A stretch of 5,522 bases of DNA, taken from positions 1 to 5,522 of the forward strand of contig JALSJL010000066.1 in the NCBI GenBank assembly GCA_026989405.1. The letters are read 5' to 3'. This DNA is from Marinosulfonomonas sp. GTDB lineage: Bacteria; Pseudomonadota; Alphaproteobacteria; Rhodobacterales; Rhodobacteraceae. Below the pieces are notes generated by a model. That model was not told the DNA's origin. It made no database searches and saw nothing but the letters and a program-made list of their open reading frames with translations. Both the position numbers and the translations under genes were made by a program. Positions 1 through 5,233 of this stretch are shown here, one piece after another (the stretch's first letter is position 1; the number at the start of each line of letters is the position of its first letter).

Positions 1-102
1 AAAGCTGCTGCCCACCAGCACCACATCACATTGTCTGGCGACGGCCTGCTCGATTGAAACTCGGTCAGGTTGCCCGGGGTCGTGTCGCGCTGAACGGTTC
101 AT
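1..102 (-). CDS. 5' end of an unidentified gene, truncated by the window edge
   Basis: An open frame starts at the ATG at 102-100 and runs without a stop to the window edge, giving 34 codons. The start overlaps the TGA of the preceding ribbon-helix-helix gene in an ATGA arrangement, the same junction found one gene upstream, which is the main reason to accept it. The visible protein begins MNRSARHDPGQP and reaches a hydrophobic stretch, CDVVLVGSSF, that looks like a buried beta strand as in many Rossmann-type folds. No glycine-rich nucleotide-binding motif is complete within the window, so I do not assign a family. There is no clear Shine-Dalgarno sequence, so translation probably depends on coupling. 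It would be the fourth gene of the fumC run. Confidence 0.5.
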   Translation of the reverse strand, partial: MNRSARHDPGQPDRVSIEQAVARQCDVVLVGSSF

Positions 103-323
103 TTCAGCCTGGCCTGAAGGGTGCGGAGCACATGCAGCCTGATCGCCGTTGCGAGCCCCATTTCGGTGCCGCGCTCTTCATCAATTTCGGCCGCGAGGTC
201 GTTGATCGGGCGCGCCTGGTCGCGTGCGATGTCGCAAAACGCCTGCCAGAAGGCATCTTCCAGAGACACGCTGGTCCGGTGCCCGCGCAGGGTCAGAGAA
301 TGTTTGCGCGGGCGCCCGTTCAT
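99..323 (-). CDS. ribbon-helix-helix domain protein (RHH_4-like)
   Basis: A 74-residue protein with a short basic start (MNGRPRKH), a strand-like segment SLTLRGHRTSVSLE (residues 9-22) and two amphipathic helices, which is the ribbon-helix-helix layout. The core around RGHRTSVSLEDAFWQAF matches my recollection of the small RHH_4 family common in Alphaproteobacteria. Family members are inferred DNA-binding proteins, and the target of this one is unknown. The start codon at 323-321 overlaps the stop of the DUF4169 gene in an ATGA junction. No Shine-Dalgarno sequence precedes it, so translational coupling is likely. Its own stop overlaps the next start in the same way. It could be an autoregulator of the fumC run, but that is only an inference from position. 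Confidence 0.85.
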   Translation of the reverse strand: MNGRPRKHSLTLRGHRTSVSLEDAFWQAFCDIARDQARPINDLAAEIDEERGTEMGLATAIRLHVLRTLQARLK

Positions 324-502
324 TCGTCGTCGTCCATGTAGTGGCCGTCAAGCATGCGGGCCGCCTTTTCGCCGCGGGTCGCTTCCAGCATCCGTTCCGC
401 CTTGGACCGTCCGAACTTTCGCGCGTTCCGGTTGGCGGTTTCCTTTTTCTTCTGCTTTTCGCGGACTTTGCGAAACCGGTTCAGGTTGACCGGATCACTC
501 AT
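320..502 (-). CDS. DUF4169 family small basic protein
   Basis: A 60-residue, highly charged protein. Residues 4-12 (PVNLNRFRK), a lysine-rich helix at 13-22, KFGRSKAE at 29-36 and the LDGH motif at 51-54 are the pattern I recognise as DUF4169, a small alphaproteobacterial family without a known function. The sequence suggests one or two long charged helices, with no signal peptide or membrane segment, so it is probably cytosolic. The ATG at 502-500 lies inside the end of fumC, an 8-base overlap, and its stop overlaps the ribbon-helix-helix start by 4 bases. It is therefore almost certainly co-transcribed with fumC. The family is often found beside fumC in Rhodobacteraceae, but whether it affects fumarase is unknown. 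Confidence 0.85.
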   Translation of the reverse strand: MSDPVNLNRFRKVREKQKKKETANRNARKFGRSKAERMLEATRGEKAARMLDGHYMDDDE

Positions 503-1892
503 CTTTCGGCCCGATCATCTTTTCCGGGCGCACCACGCGGTCAAAGGTCTCTTCGTCGACAAAGCCCAGACGCACGGCTTCTTCCTTGAGCGTGGTCCCG
601 TTCTTGTGGGCCGACTTTGCAACCTTGGTTGCATTGTCATAGCCGATGACCGGGGCCAGGGCCGTCACCAGCATCAGGCTTTCGTGCAAAAGCTGGTCGA
701 TGCGCTTTTCGTTGGCCCGGATGCCGGACACGCAGTTGTCGGAAAACGCCTTTGACGCATCACCAATCAATTGCATGGATTGCAGGACGTTGTAGGCAAT
801 CATCGGTTTGTAGACGTTCAGCTCGAAATGGCCCTGACTGCCGGCAAAGCCGACGGCGGCGTCGTTGCCCATCACATGGGCGCAGACCTGCGTCATCGCT
901 TCGGCCTGGGTCGGGTTGACCTTGCCGGGCATGATCGATGAACCGGGTTCGTTTTCGGGCAGGATCAGTTCGGCCAGGCCGCAGCGCGGGCCCGAGCCAA
1001 GCAGGCGTATGTCGTTGGCGATCTTGAACAAAGAGCCGGCAACGACCCGCACCATGCCCGACATTTCAACCATGGCGTCATGGGCCGCAAGCGACTCGAA
1101 CTTGTTGGGGGCGGTGACGAAGGGCAGGCCGGTGATCTCGGCGATGTTGGCGGCAACTTCCTCGGCCCAACCCTTGCGGGTGTTCAGCCCGGTGCCCACG
1201 GCCGTGCCGCCCTGGGCAAGCTCATAGATATCGGGCAGGGCGGTTTTCACCCGCTCGATCCCCTTGGCAAGCTGGTGCGCATAGCCCGAGAACTCCTGCC
1301 CCAGCGTCAGCGGGGTTGCATCCATCGTGTGGGTGCGGCCGATCTTGATGATGTCCTTGAACGCCTTGGCTTTCGCGTCCAGTTCGAAATGCAGTCTTGC
1401 AAGGCCGGGCAGCAGCACATTGTGGGCCGATGTGGCGGTGGCGATATGCATGGCCGTCGGGAAGGTGTCGTTTGAGCTTTGGCCCATGTTCACATGGTCA
1501 TTCGGGTGAACCGGGTCCTTGGATCCGATCACGCCGCCAAGCAGCTCGATCGCGCGGTTGGCGATCACCTCGTTGGCATTCATGTTCGATTGCGTGCCCG
1601 AACCGGTCTGCCAGACCACCAGCGGAAAATGTTCGTCAAGCGTGCCATCGATCACCTCTTGCGCCGCCTGGATGATGGCATCGGCAATCTTTGCATCCAG
1701 CGCGCCGGCGCGCTTGTTGGCCATGGCGCAGGCCTTCTTGATCACCCCGAGCGCGCGAATGATGGCCACCGGCTGCCTTTCCCATCCGATCGGGAAATTG
1801 ATCAGCGAGCGCTGTGTCTGCGCGCCCCAGTATTTGTCGGCCGGAACTTCGAGCGGGCCGAAACTGTCGGTTTCGATACGGGTCTTTGTCAT
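495..1892 (-). CDS. fumC: class II fumarate hydratase (fumarase C)
   Basis: FumC interconverts fumarate and (S)-malate in the TCA cycle. It is a cytosolic, iron-free homotetramer. The 465-residue protein is essentially the length of E. coli FumC (467), and the active-site residues fall at the same numbers: S98 and T100 in TGSGTQ, H129 and N131 of the B-site region, S139-S140-N141 in QSSNDTFPTA, T187-H188 in GRTHTMDATP, and the mobile signature GSSIMPGKVNPTQAE (317-331) with S318, K324, N326 and E331. No key residue is missing. The ATG at 1892-1890 is supported by a GGAG Shine-Dalgarno sequence (1905-1902) nine bases upstream. The gene follows sspB by 78 bases and overlaps the DUF4169 gene by 8, so it heads an overlapping run of small genes. 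Argininosuccinate lyase and aspartase are relatives, but the residues and length fit FumC best. Confidence 0.99.
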   Translation of the reverse strand: MTKTRIETDSFGPLEVPADKYWGAQTQRSLINFPIGWERQPVAIIRALGVIKKACAMANKRAGALDAKIADAIIQAAQEVIDGTLDEHFPLVVWQTGSGTQSNMNANEVIANRAIELLGGVIGSKDPVHPNDHVNMGQSSNDTFPTAMHIATATSAHNVLLPGLARLHFELDAKAKAFKDIIKIGRTHTMDATPLTLGQEFSGYAHQLAKGIERVKTALPDIYELAQGGTAVGTGLNTRKGWAEEVAANIAEITGLPFVTAPNKFESLAAHDAMVEMSGMVRVVAGSLFKIANDIRLLGSGPRCGLAELILPENEPGSSIMPGKVNPTQAEAMTQVCAHVMGNDAAVGFAGSQGHFELNVYKPMIAYNVLQSMQLIGDASKAFSDNCVSGIRANEKRIDQLLHESLMLVTALAPVIGYDNATKVAKSAHKNGTTLKEEAVRLGFVDEETFDRVVRPEKMIGPKDE

Positions 1893-1901
1893 GGATGGGG
1901 T

Positions 1902-1905
1902 CTCC
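1902..1905 (-). promoter_or_regulatory. Shine-Dalgarno sequence of fumC
   Basis: On the minus strand, GGAG lies nine bases before the fumC ATG. It fixes the start at 1892 and is one of the clearer ribosome binding sites in the window. Confidence 0.75.
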
Positions 1906-1948
1906 GAAAGGGACTGGTGGCATGTTCTTGTGACAGGAAGGGGAAGGA

Positions 1949-1965
1949 CCGGCCGGACGGGCCGG
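1949..1965 (-). terminator. GC-rich hairpin between sspB and fumC (possible weak terminator or processing stem)
   Basis: Six perfect base pairs, CCGGCC with GGCCGG, flank a five-base loop. The stem can extend by a G-T wobble and then, past a small bulge, by a GAA/TTC pairing. It starts five bases after the sspB stop codon. No T-run follows, so a classical intrinsic terminator is not supported. It may attenuate readthrough into fumC or protect the 3' end of the sspB message. Confidence 0.35.
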
Positions 1966-1970
1966 CTTCA

Positions 1971-2465
1971 TCATGTCTTGCGAAAGCTGTCGAGGCTGAC
2001 GACATCCGCATCCTTGGCTTCGTGCAACTGCTCGACCAGATCGCGCGCATCGGCGTCGGCAGGCGCGGCGCCGTCAGGCGTTGCGGACGCTTCGTCGTGG
2101 TCATCGTCATCGTCCTGCGTTTCGAAGCGCAATCCGAATTCCACCGACGGATCGACAAAGGTCAGGATCGCATCGTATGGAACATGCAGCCGCTCGGGAT
2201 TGTCGCCGAAATTCAGCGTGATCGAAAAGCCCTCATCGGTCACATCCAGATCCTCGAACCAGTTCTGCATGACGATTGTCATTTCTTCGGGGTATCTGTC
2301 GGACAGCCAGTCGGCGATCCTGACATCCGGGTGCAGCGTGTCGAAGGTTATGAAGAAGTGATGCTCACCGGGAAGGCCGTTTTCGGCCACGTCCTGCAGC
2401 ACTTCCTGAATCAGGCCGCGCAGCGCGCGGTGCATCAGATGTCCGTATTCGATGGTATCGGTCAT
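1971..2465 (-). CDS. sspB: ClpXP protease specificity-enhancing factor SspB
   Basis: SspB is a cytosolic adaptor that binds the tmRNA-added degradation tag on proteins released from stalled ribosomes and tethers them to ClpX. The 164-residue protein shows the alphaproteobacterial form. The N-terminal helix is IEYGHLMHRALRGLIQEVL (5-23). The substrate-binding barrel runs to about residue 116 and includes HHFFITFDT (35-43), YPEEMTIVMQNWF (58-70), ITLNFGD (82-88) and FVDPSVEFGLRF (103-114). A flexible acidic linker with a run of aspartates (118-124) follows. The end, DADVVSLDSFRKT, matches the conserved C-terminal ClpX-binding tail. I chose the ATG at 2465, giving MTDTIEYG, because this is the usual family start and a GGGG stretch lies just upstream. 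The frame is open to an ATG at 2513, which would add 16 unconserved-looking residues. The gene shares strand and neighbourhood with the tmRNA gene. Confidence 0.95.
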   Translation of the reverse strand: MTDTIEYGHLMHRALRGLIQEVLQDVAENGLPGEHHFFITFDTLHPDVRIADWLSDRYPEEMTIVMQNWFEDLDVTDEGFSITLNFGDNPERLHVPYDAILTFVDPSVEFGLRFETQDDDDDHDEASATPDGAAPADADARDLVEQLHEAKDADVVSLDSFRKT

Positions 2466-2570
2466 TGCATCCCCGGTTCGGCATATCGTGTGCCCAAGCA
2501 TACGGGAATTCATGGTGAAGGGAAGAGACTGTCGGCAATTGGATGGCGGTTTGCGTGGCGGCCGCCCGGC
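2466..2570 (-). other. intergenic region upstream of sspB
   Basis: These 105 bases separate the monooxygenase-fold gene from sspB. They should hold the sspB leader and perhaps a promoter. I tried TTGCCG (about 2538-2533), TTCACC and TATGCT as promoter elements on the minus strand and found no pair with good spacing. The palindrome GGCGGCCGCC (2557-2566) has no loop and no T-run, so it is not called a terminator. Confidence 0.4.
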
Positions 2571-2915
2571 TCAGCCCAGGCGGGTCTTGCTGTCATCGGG
2601 GGCGTCGGTGCGCTCATCCATGGAATAGTCGCGCAACACCTGCGCGACACGCAGCCGGTAGCCGCGAAAAATGCCATTGCGGCCTTTCTGCTGTGCTGCC
2701 CGGTGTTCGGGCAGGTTGCGCCAGCGGGCCACCGCTTCCGCGTCACGGAAAAAGGACAGGGAAAGCAGCTTTTCCGGTGACGAAAGGCTCTGAAAACGCT
2801 CGACCGATATGAACCCCTCGACCCGTTCGAGCGAGGCTTTCAGGGCGGCCGCGATTTCCAGGTAGGCGTCTTTCCGGTCCGGGTGGATGTCGACCTCGAA
2901 AATGACGGCGATCAT
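2571..2915 (-). CDS. antibiotic biosynthesis monooxygenase (ABM) domain protein
   Basis: A 114-residue protein with one ABM-type ferredoxin-like domain over residues 1-95. The first strand is MIAVIFEVDIHP. A helix with DAYLEIAAALKASLERVEGF follows, then strands around ISVERFQS and KLLSLSFF, then a second helix with AVARWRNLPEHRAAQQKGR, and a last strand FRGYRLRVAQVL. Pairing of W65 with H71 and the GR..IF..YRLRVA ending is typical of this family of small dimeric oxidases and related structural proteins. Members act in quinone formation, haem degradation or unknown oxidations, so the substrate cannot be given. The tail (96-114) is polar and probably disordered. The ATG at 2915 has AAGGAAA (2928-2922) at good spacing. 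The gene ends 105 bases before sspB. No functional link to sspB is evident. Confidence 0.85.
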   Translation of the reverse strand: MIAVIFEVDIHPDRKDAYLEIAAALKASLERVEGFISVERFQSLSSPEKLLSLSFFRDAEAVARWRNLPEHRAAQQKGRNGIFRGYRLRVAQVLRDYSMDERTDAPDDSKTRLG

Positions 2916-2921
2916 GTGGCG

Positions 2922-2928
2922 TTTCCTT
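2922..2928 (-). promoter_or_regulatory. Shine-Dalgarno sequence of the ABM-domain gene
   Basis: AAGGAAA on the minus strand, six or seven bases before the ATG at 2915. It supports that start and begins one base past the stop of the possible small ORF upstream. Confidence 0.7.
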
Positions 2929-3117
2929 TCAGGCCCCGTCCGGGCGCGATACCGGTTTCAGGAAAGTCCAGTCTTCATGCAGCATGAATTTCTCGTGCTG
3001 GGCGTGATCTTCGCGCCCGAGCGGGTCATTGGCAAGCCATTTCGCGATGGTCCTCGCAGGCGGCAAGGCTTGCGAAACTGCAGATACCGCAGGCCGCGGG
3101 TCGGGCGTTGCTGCCAC
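2929..3117 (-). CDS. possible small ORF between ssrA and the ABM gene, or a remnant gene
   Basis: A 62-codon frame from GTG at 3117 to TGA at 2931-2929, closed upstream by an in-frame stop two codons before the GTG. The N-terminal third is proline- and alanine-rich and unconvincing. From residue 25 onward the composition looks coding: AKWLANDPLGREDHAQHEKF, then MLHEDWTFLKPVSRPDGA, with two tryptophans, mixed charge and mostly G or C in third positions. It stops 13 bases before the ABM start and would be coupled to it. No Shine-Dalgarno sequence precedes the GTG, which sits within about 10-20 bases of the expected end of the tmRNA coding piece. I do not recognise the family. It could be a real small protein with a later start (TTG or the internal ATG), a decayed C-terminal fragment, or chance. 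Confidence 0.3.
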   Translation of the reverse strand: MAATPDPRPAVSAVSQALPPARTIAKWLANDPLGREDHAQHEKFMLHEDWTFLKPVSRPDGA

Positions 3118-3231
3118 AAATCAGCCGGGTTTTCATTGGGAGAGTAGTGCAGGCTTCTGTTGCCAGGTGCCTGCGAACCCCGCCTTGTGCTGCTAGGCAC
3201 AAGGACTTAGATTTCGGCTTGGTCGGACCGC

Positions 3232-3273
3232 TTACGCAGCCAGAGCCATTGCCGGAGCTTTGTTGTCATTTGC
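3232..3273 (-). other. ssrA: tmRNA tag-peptide reading frame (ANDNKAPAMALAA, stop TAA)
   Basis: The resume codon GCA (3273-3271) follows CTAGTT, which fits the UAGU-type context required for correct reading-frame placement. Thirteen sense codons give ANDNKAPAMALAA, followed by TAA (3234-3232). Together with the alanine carried by tmRNA, the tag is 14 residues, the same length as the Caulobacter tag. AND at the start and ALAA at the end are the conserved parts. The terminal LAA is the ClpX recognition element, and the N-terminal part is where SspB-type adaptors bind. Confidence 0.93.
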
Positions 3274-3359
3274 AACTAGCTTTTGTGAACCGATAACGGT
3301 GGTATCTCACCGGGACAAAGCAAACCCCTTTAGACGTTCGTCGATCCTGTTTCGGCCCC

Positions 3360-3382
3360 ATGACCGCCAAATGAACGGGTTT
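3360..3382 (-). other. intervening segment removed from the tmRNA precursor
   Basis: Twenty-three bases lie between the encoded CCA of the acceptor piece (ending 3383) and the first base of the coding piece (3359). In permuted tmRNAs this loop is excised to leave two RNAs held together by base pairing. The borders follow from the acceptor-stem pairing. The RNase P cut would be at 3360/3359. Confidence 0.8.
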
Positions 3383-3386
3383 TGGT

Positions 3387-3410
3387 GGAGCCGCCGGGTA
3401 CCGCCCCCGG
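3387..3410 (-). other. T arm and 3' acceptor strand of tmRNA
   Basis: CCGGG (3410-3406) pairs with CCCGG (3398-3394) around the seven-base loop GGCGGTA, directly followed by the acceptor strand CGGCTCC (3393-3387). Geometry is exactly a 5-bp stem with a 7-base loop, but the loop lacks the usual TTCGANT sequence. Confidence 0.85.
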
Positions 3411-3468
3411 GTCCGATCCGCTTATTACGAGCGCGTTTATGTCCATAGTCCCCGAGGGGACACCAAAG

Positions 3469-3497
3469 GATATAGTGAGAACGCCGCGCACCATCAA
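3469..3497 (-). promoter_or_regulatory. sigma70-type promoter of ssrA
   Basis: The -35 element TTGATG (3497-3492) and the -10 element TATATC (3474-3469) are separated by exactly 17 bases. Each matches four of six consensus positions. Transcription should begin near 3464-3461, right at the start of the GTCCC/GGGAC hairpin that opens the acceptor piece. The promoter lies in the 27-60 bases downstream of the glycosyltransferase stop codon, so ssrA does not depend on that gene for expression. Confidence 0.65.
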
Positions 3498-3523
3498 GAC
3501 CACATGGTGAATTTAACCTCATT

Positions 3524-5041
3524 TCAGGGGCAGTTCAGCTTGAAGACCTTCCATTGGGGACGCGCCGGCGGTGCCGGATACTCTGCGGTTTCGCAAGCGC
3601 GTCCCGACAGTTCTTTCAAGACCTCGATCTGCGGAGCGTCGCCTGCGTCCAGCACTCTCCTCACATTCGCCATTCTGAGCACGACATGATCCATGCCCAG
3701 CAGGTCTTTCAACGGCAGTGAGAGCACAGAGTATTTTCCGATAACCTGTGTTCCGGGGTCGACCATGAGGAAAGGCGAATAAGCATCAACCGCGATCTTT
3801 TTTGCGTGGCTTGTTTGGGCCTCGAGCCACTGGCGCACATGGGCACGAGGGTCTCGGTCATAATCCCCGAGATCGCGCACGGATTTTCCGATCGGCCCGG
3901 CAATGGCAGCGGCCAGGAAAAGTCCGACGATCACCGGGTTCAGCGATCTGAGCGGCAGCATTTTCGCAACTTGCTGGGCACCAGCCGCCAGTAACACGAA
4001 AAATGCCGGAAGCATGGGCAACAGATTCCGCTCGAACCGCACAAACTGAGCCGACAGCAGGAAAAAGTAAGTGAAAGTGAAGAACGCGACAGGTGCAAGC
4101 GCGCGCCAACGAGCCGAGGCAAAGGCCAGCCCGGACAGAAACAGAAATGTCCATCCCGTTTGATTGAACAGCCAACGGGCATTGGTTCTGAAACTGTCGC
4201 CTTCGGCACCAGGGTGGCCGTTCCTGTAATGTTGGAGCTCAAAGAGAAAACCGTCGATTGCCCGGGTGCTGTTGAGTGCGAGATAGGGAGAGGCGGCGAA
4301 CAGGGCGACAATAGCGGAAGCAGCAGCCAGTGCTATCAACGGTGCAGCGCGTTGAAGCCGTTGCCCGGCGAAATGGGCCACCGGGATGGCAAGCCCAACC
4401 AGCCCTGCGTTGTACTTGGTCGCGGCGGCCAGACCCGCCAAGATGCCGGCCAGGACATAGATACGCCAGTCTGTCCGGCGGGTGATCGAGACGGCTGCAG
4501 CCAGGGTTGCTGTCGTGAAAAACGATGCAATCATGTCTGGGGTTACAAAGCTTGACTGCCTCACCAACAACGGCGTTGATGAAACCATGATGGCCGCCAG
4601 CAAAACGAAGGGCAGGCGAAGCCCGACATTGCGCGCCATGCGCCATGAGGCGGCGACCGTGGCGACCCCGAACGCGACAGTGACGAGCCGCGCCACCAGG
4701 AGGGCGGCGGGTTGCGGCGCATAGCCGTTGCCCATGGACTGGCTGACGATCGGAACCAGTTCACCGCTGATATTCCGGAACAGGACTTGACCGGGCAGGT
4801 TCAGGTAGAACAGCAAAGACGGGTAGTTGAAAAATTCCGGATCAAGGCTGCGGCGTGCCAACATTGACTGAATGATCCTGAAATTGATCATCTCGTCGCC
4901 GTTGTAGAGGTAGGGCAATCCGTAGGTGATGTACGAAAGCCGGAGGTATGTAGCAAACAAGAATGTCGCAATGAGCGAAGCTGCCAGCACCCGGGTTGGG
5001 CGGTTTTTCCCCGCATCTCTGGATATCTGGTTTTTCAACAT
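3524..5041 (-). CDS. GT-C fold glycosyltransferase (family 39/PMT_2-like) membrane protein
   Basis: A 505-residue integral inner-membrane protein with about 11 predicted hydrophobic segments (near 18-38, 112-133, 142-160, 168-186, 193-207, 210-225, 234-256, 296-310, 314-331, 340-355, 367-384) and a soluble C-terminal part from about 390. The first outer loop carries YNGDE (D49, E50), the acidic pair expected of GT-C enzymes that use polyprenyl-phosphate sugars. FNYPSLLFYL (71-80), TPDMIASFF (167-175), ATKYNAGL (207-214) and RFERNLLPMLP (335-345) match recurring PMT_2/ArnT-like motifs. The acceptor (lipid, glycan or protein) cannot be told. I start at the ATG at 5041, leaving a short basic cytoplasmic N-terminus. 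The frame is open 38 codons further up, but that stretch looks non-coding. By eye it is less GC-rich than fumC, hinting at an accessory origin. Confidence 0.87.
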   Translation of the reverse strand: MLKNQISRDAGKNRPTRVLAASLIATFLFATYLRLSYITYGLPYLYNGDEMINFRIIQSMLARRSLDPEFFNYPSLLFYLNLPGQVLFRNISGELVPIVSQSMGNGYAPQPAALLVARLVTVAFGVATVAASWRMARNVGLRLPFVLLAAIMVSSTPLLVRQSSFVTPDMIASFFTTATLAAAVSITRRTDWRIYVLAGILAGLAAATKYNAGLVGLAIPVAHFAGQRLQRAAPLIALAAASAIVALFAASPYLALNSTRAIDGFLFELQHYRNGHPGAEGDSFRTNARWLFNQTGWTFLFLSGLAFASARWRALAPVAFFTFTYFFLLSAQFVRFERNLLPMLPAFFVLLAAGAQQVAKMLPLRSLNPVIVGLFLAAAIAGPIGKSVRDLGDYDRDPRAHVRQWLEAQTSHAKKIAVDAYSPFLMVDPGTQVIGKYSVLSLPLKDLLGMDHVVLRMANVRRVLDAGDAPQIEVLKELSGRACETAEYPAPPARPQWKVFKLNCP

Positions 5042-5233
5042 GCACACTCTCGGTTTCGTCCCGGTGTGCCCATGCAGCTTGCCTTTGCCAACCATTCGTC
5101 TGGCGTGGCAGGTTGCTGGTGTTTGCGGCTCAGGGAGCATACGCGCGGATGACACGCCCCGATCGTTGTTCGGAGGTCATGAGGGGCGATCTGAACCGAC
5201 CCGATCTCCGAAATCCTCGGTCTTTTCATGGTC
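5042..5233 (-). other. intergenic region upstream of the glycosyltransferase gene
   Basis: These 192 bases separate the regulator stop from the glycosyltransferase start. An ACCGA/TCGGT inverted pair and a nested CCGA/TCGG stem lie close after the regulator stop, without a T-run. GAGAG just before the ATG at 5041 is a weak Shine-Dalgarno candidate. I found no convincing promoter pair. Confidence 0.35.

Larger units (their letters stand above)
3130..3464 (-). ncRNA. ssrA: transfer-messenger RNA, circularly permuted two-piece form
   Basis: tmRNA rescues ribosomes stalled on messages lacking a stop codon, acting as alanyl-tRNA and then as template for a degradation tag. The gene is permuted. 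The acceptor piece (about 3464-3383) comes first and ends in CGGCTCC, discriminator A and an encoded CCA. After a 23-base intervening segment the coding piece starts with GGGGCCG (3359-3353). These ends form a 7-bp acceptor stem with the G3-U70 wobble that alanyl-tRNA synthetase reads. Next come the conserved CAGGATCGACG and the tag frame. The two pieces also pair through GTCTAAAG (3335-3328) and CTATGGAC (3448-3441), with seven of eight positions pairing. A perfect 8-bp hairpin (3204-3183) and a GCAGGC/GCCTGC stem (3174-3149) follow the tag. The outer ends are estimates: the 5' end from the promoter and the 3' end from the last helices. Confidence 0.96.

Noticed and set aside
1519..2361. A 280-codon plus-strand frame opposite fumC and sspB
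   Set aside because: Serine-rich, low-complexity translation complementary to conserved genes, a typical GC-frame shadow.
2466..2513. N-terminal extension of SspB to the ATG at 2513
   Set aside because: The extra 16 residues do not resemble SspB, whose family starts at the methionine before the TDTIEYG-type motif at 2465.
1479..2780. A 433-codon open frame on the plus strand across fumC, sspB and the ABM gene
   Set aside because: It is antisense to three well-identified genes and its translation shows no recognisable domain. Long antisense frames are expected in GC-rich coding DNA.
2887..3200. Overlapping 80-86-codon frames on both strands in the ssrA-ABM gap
   Set aside because: Arginine- and proline-rich translations without upstream ribosome sites. 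The minus-strand frame ending at 2929 is the only one with coding-like composition.
3383..3420. An isolated tRNA 3' half ending in CCA
   Set aside because: The acceptor strand pairs with GGGGCCG 24-30 bases downstream on the other side of a loop, and a tag frame follows, so it belongs to a permuted tmRNA and not to a tRNA or tRNA remnant.
3260..3522. Short frames on both strands over the tmRNA gene
   Set aside because: The region is fully explained by tmRNA structure. The frames have no start signals and no recognisable protein pattern.
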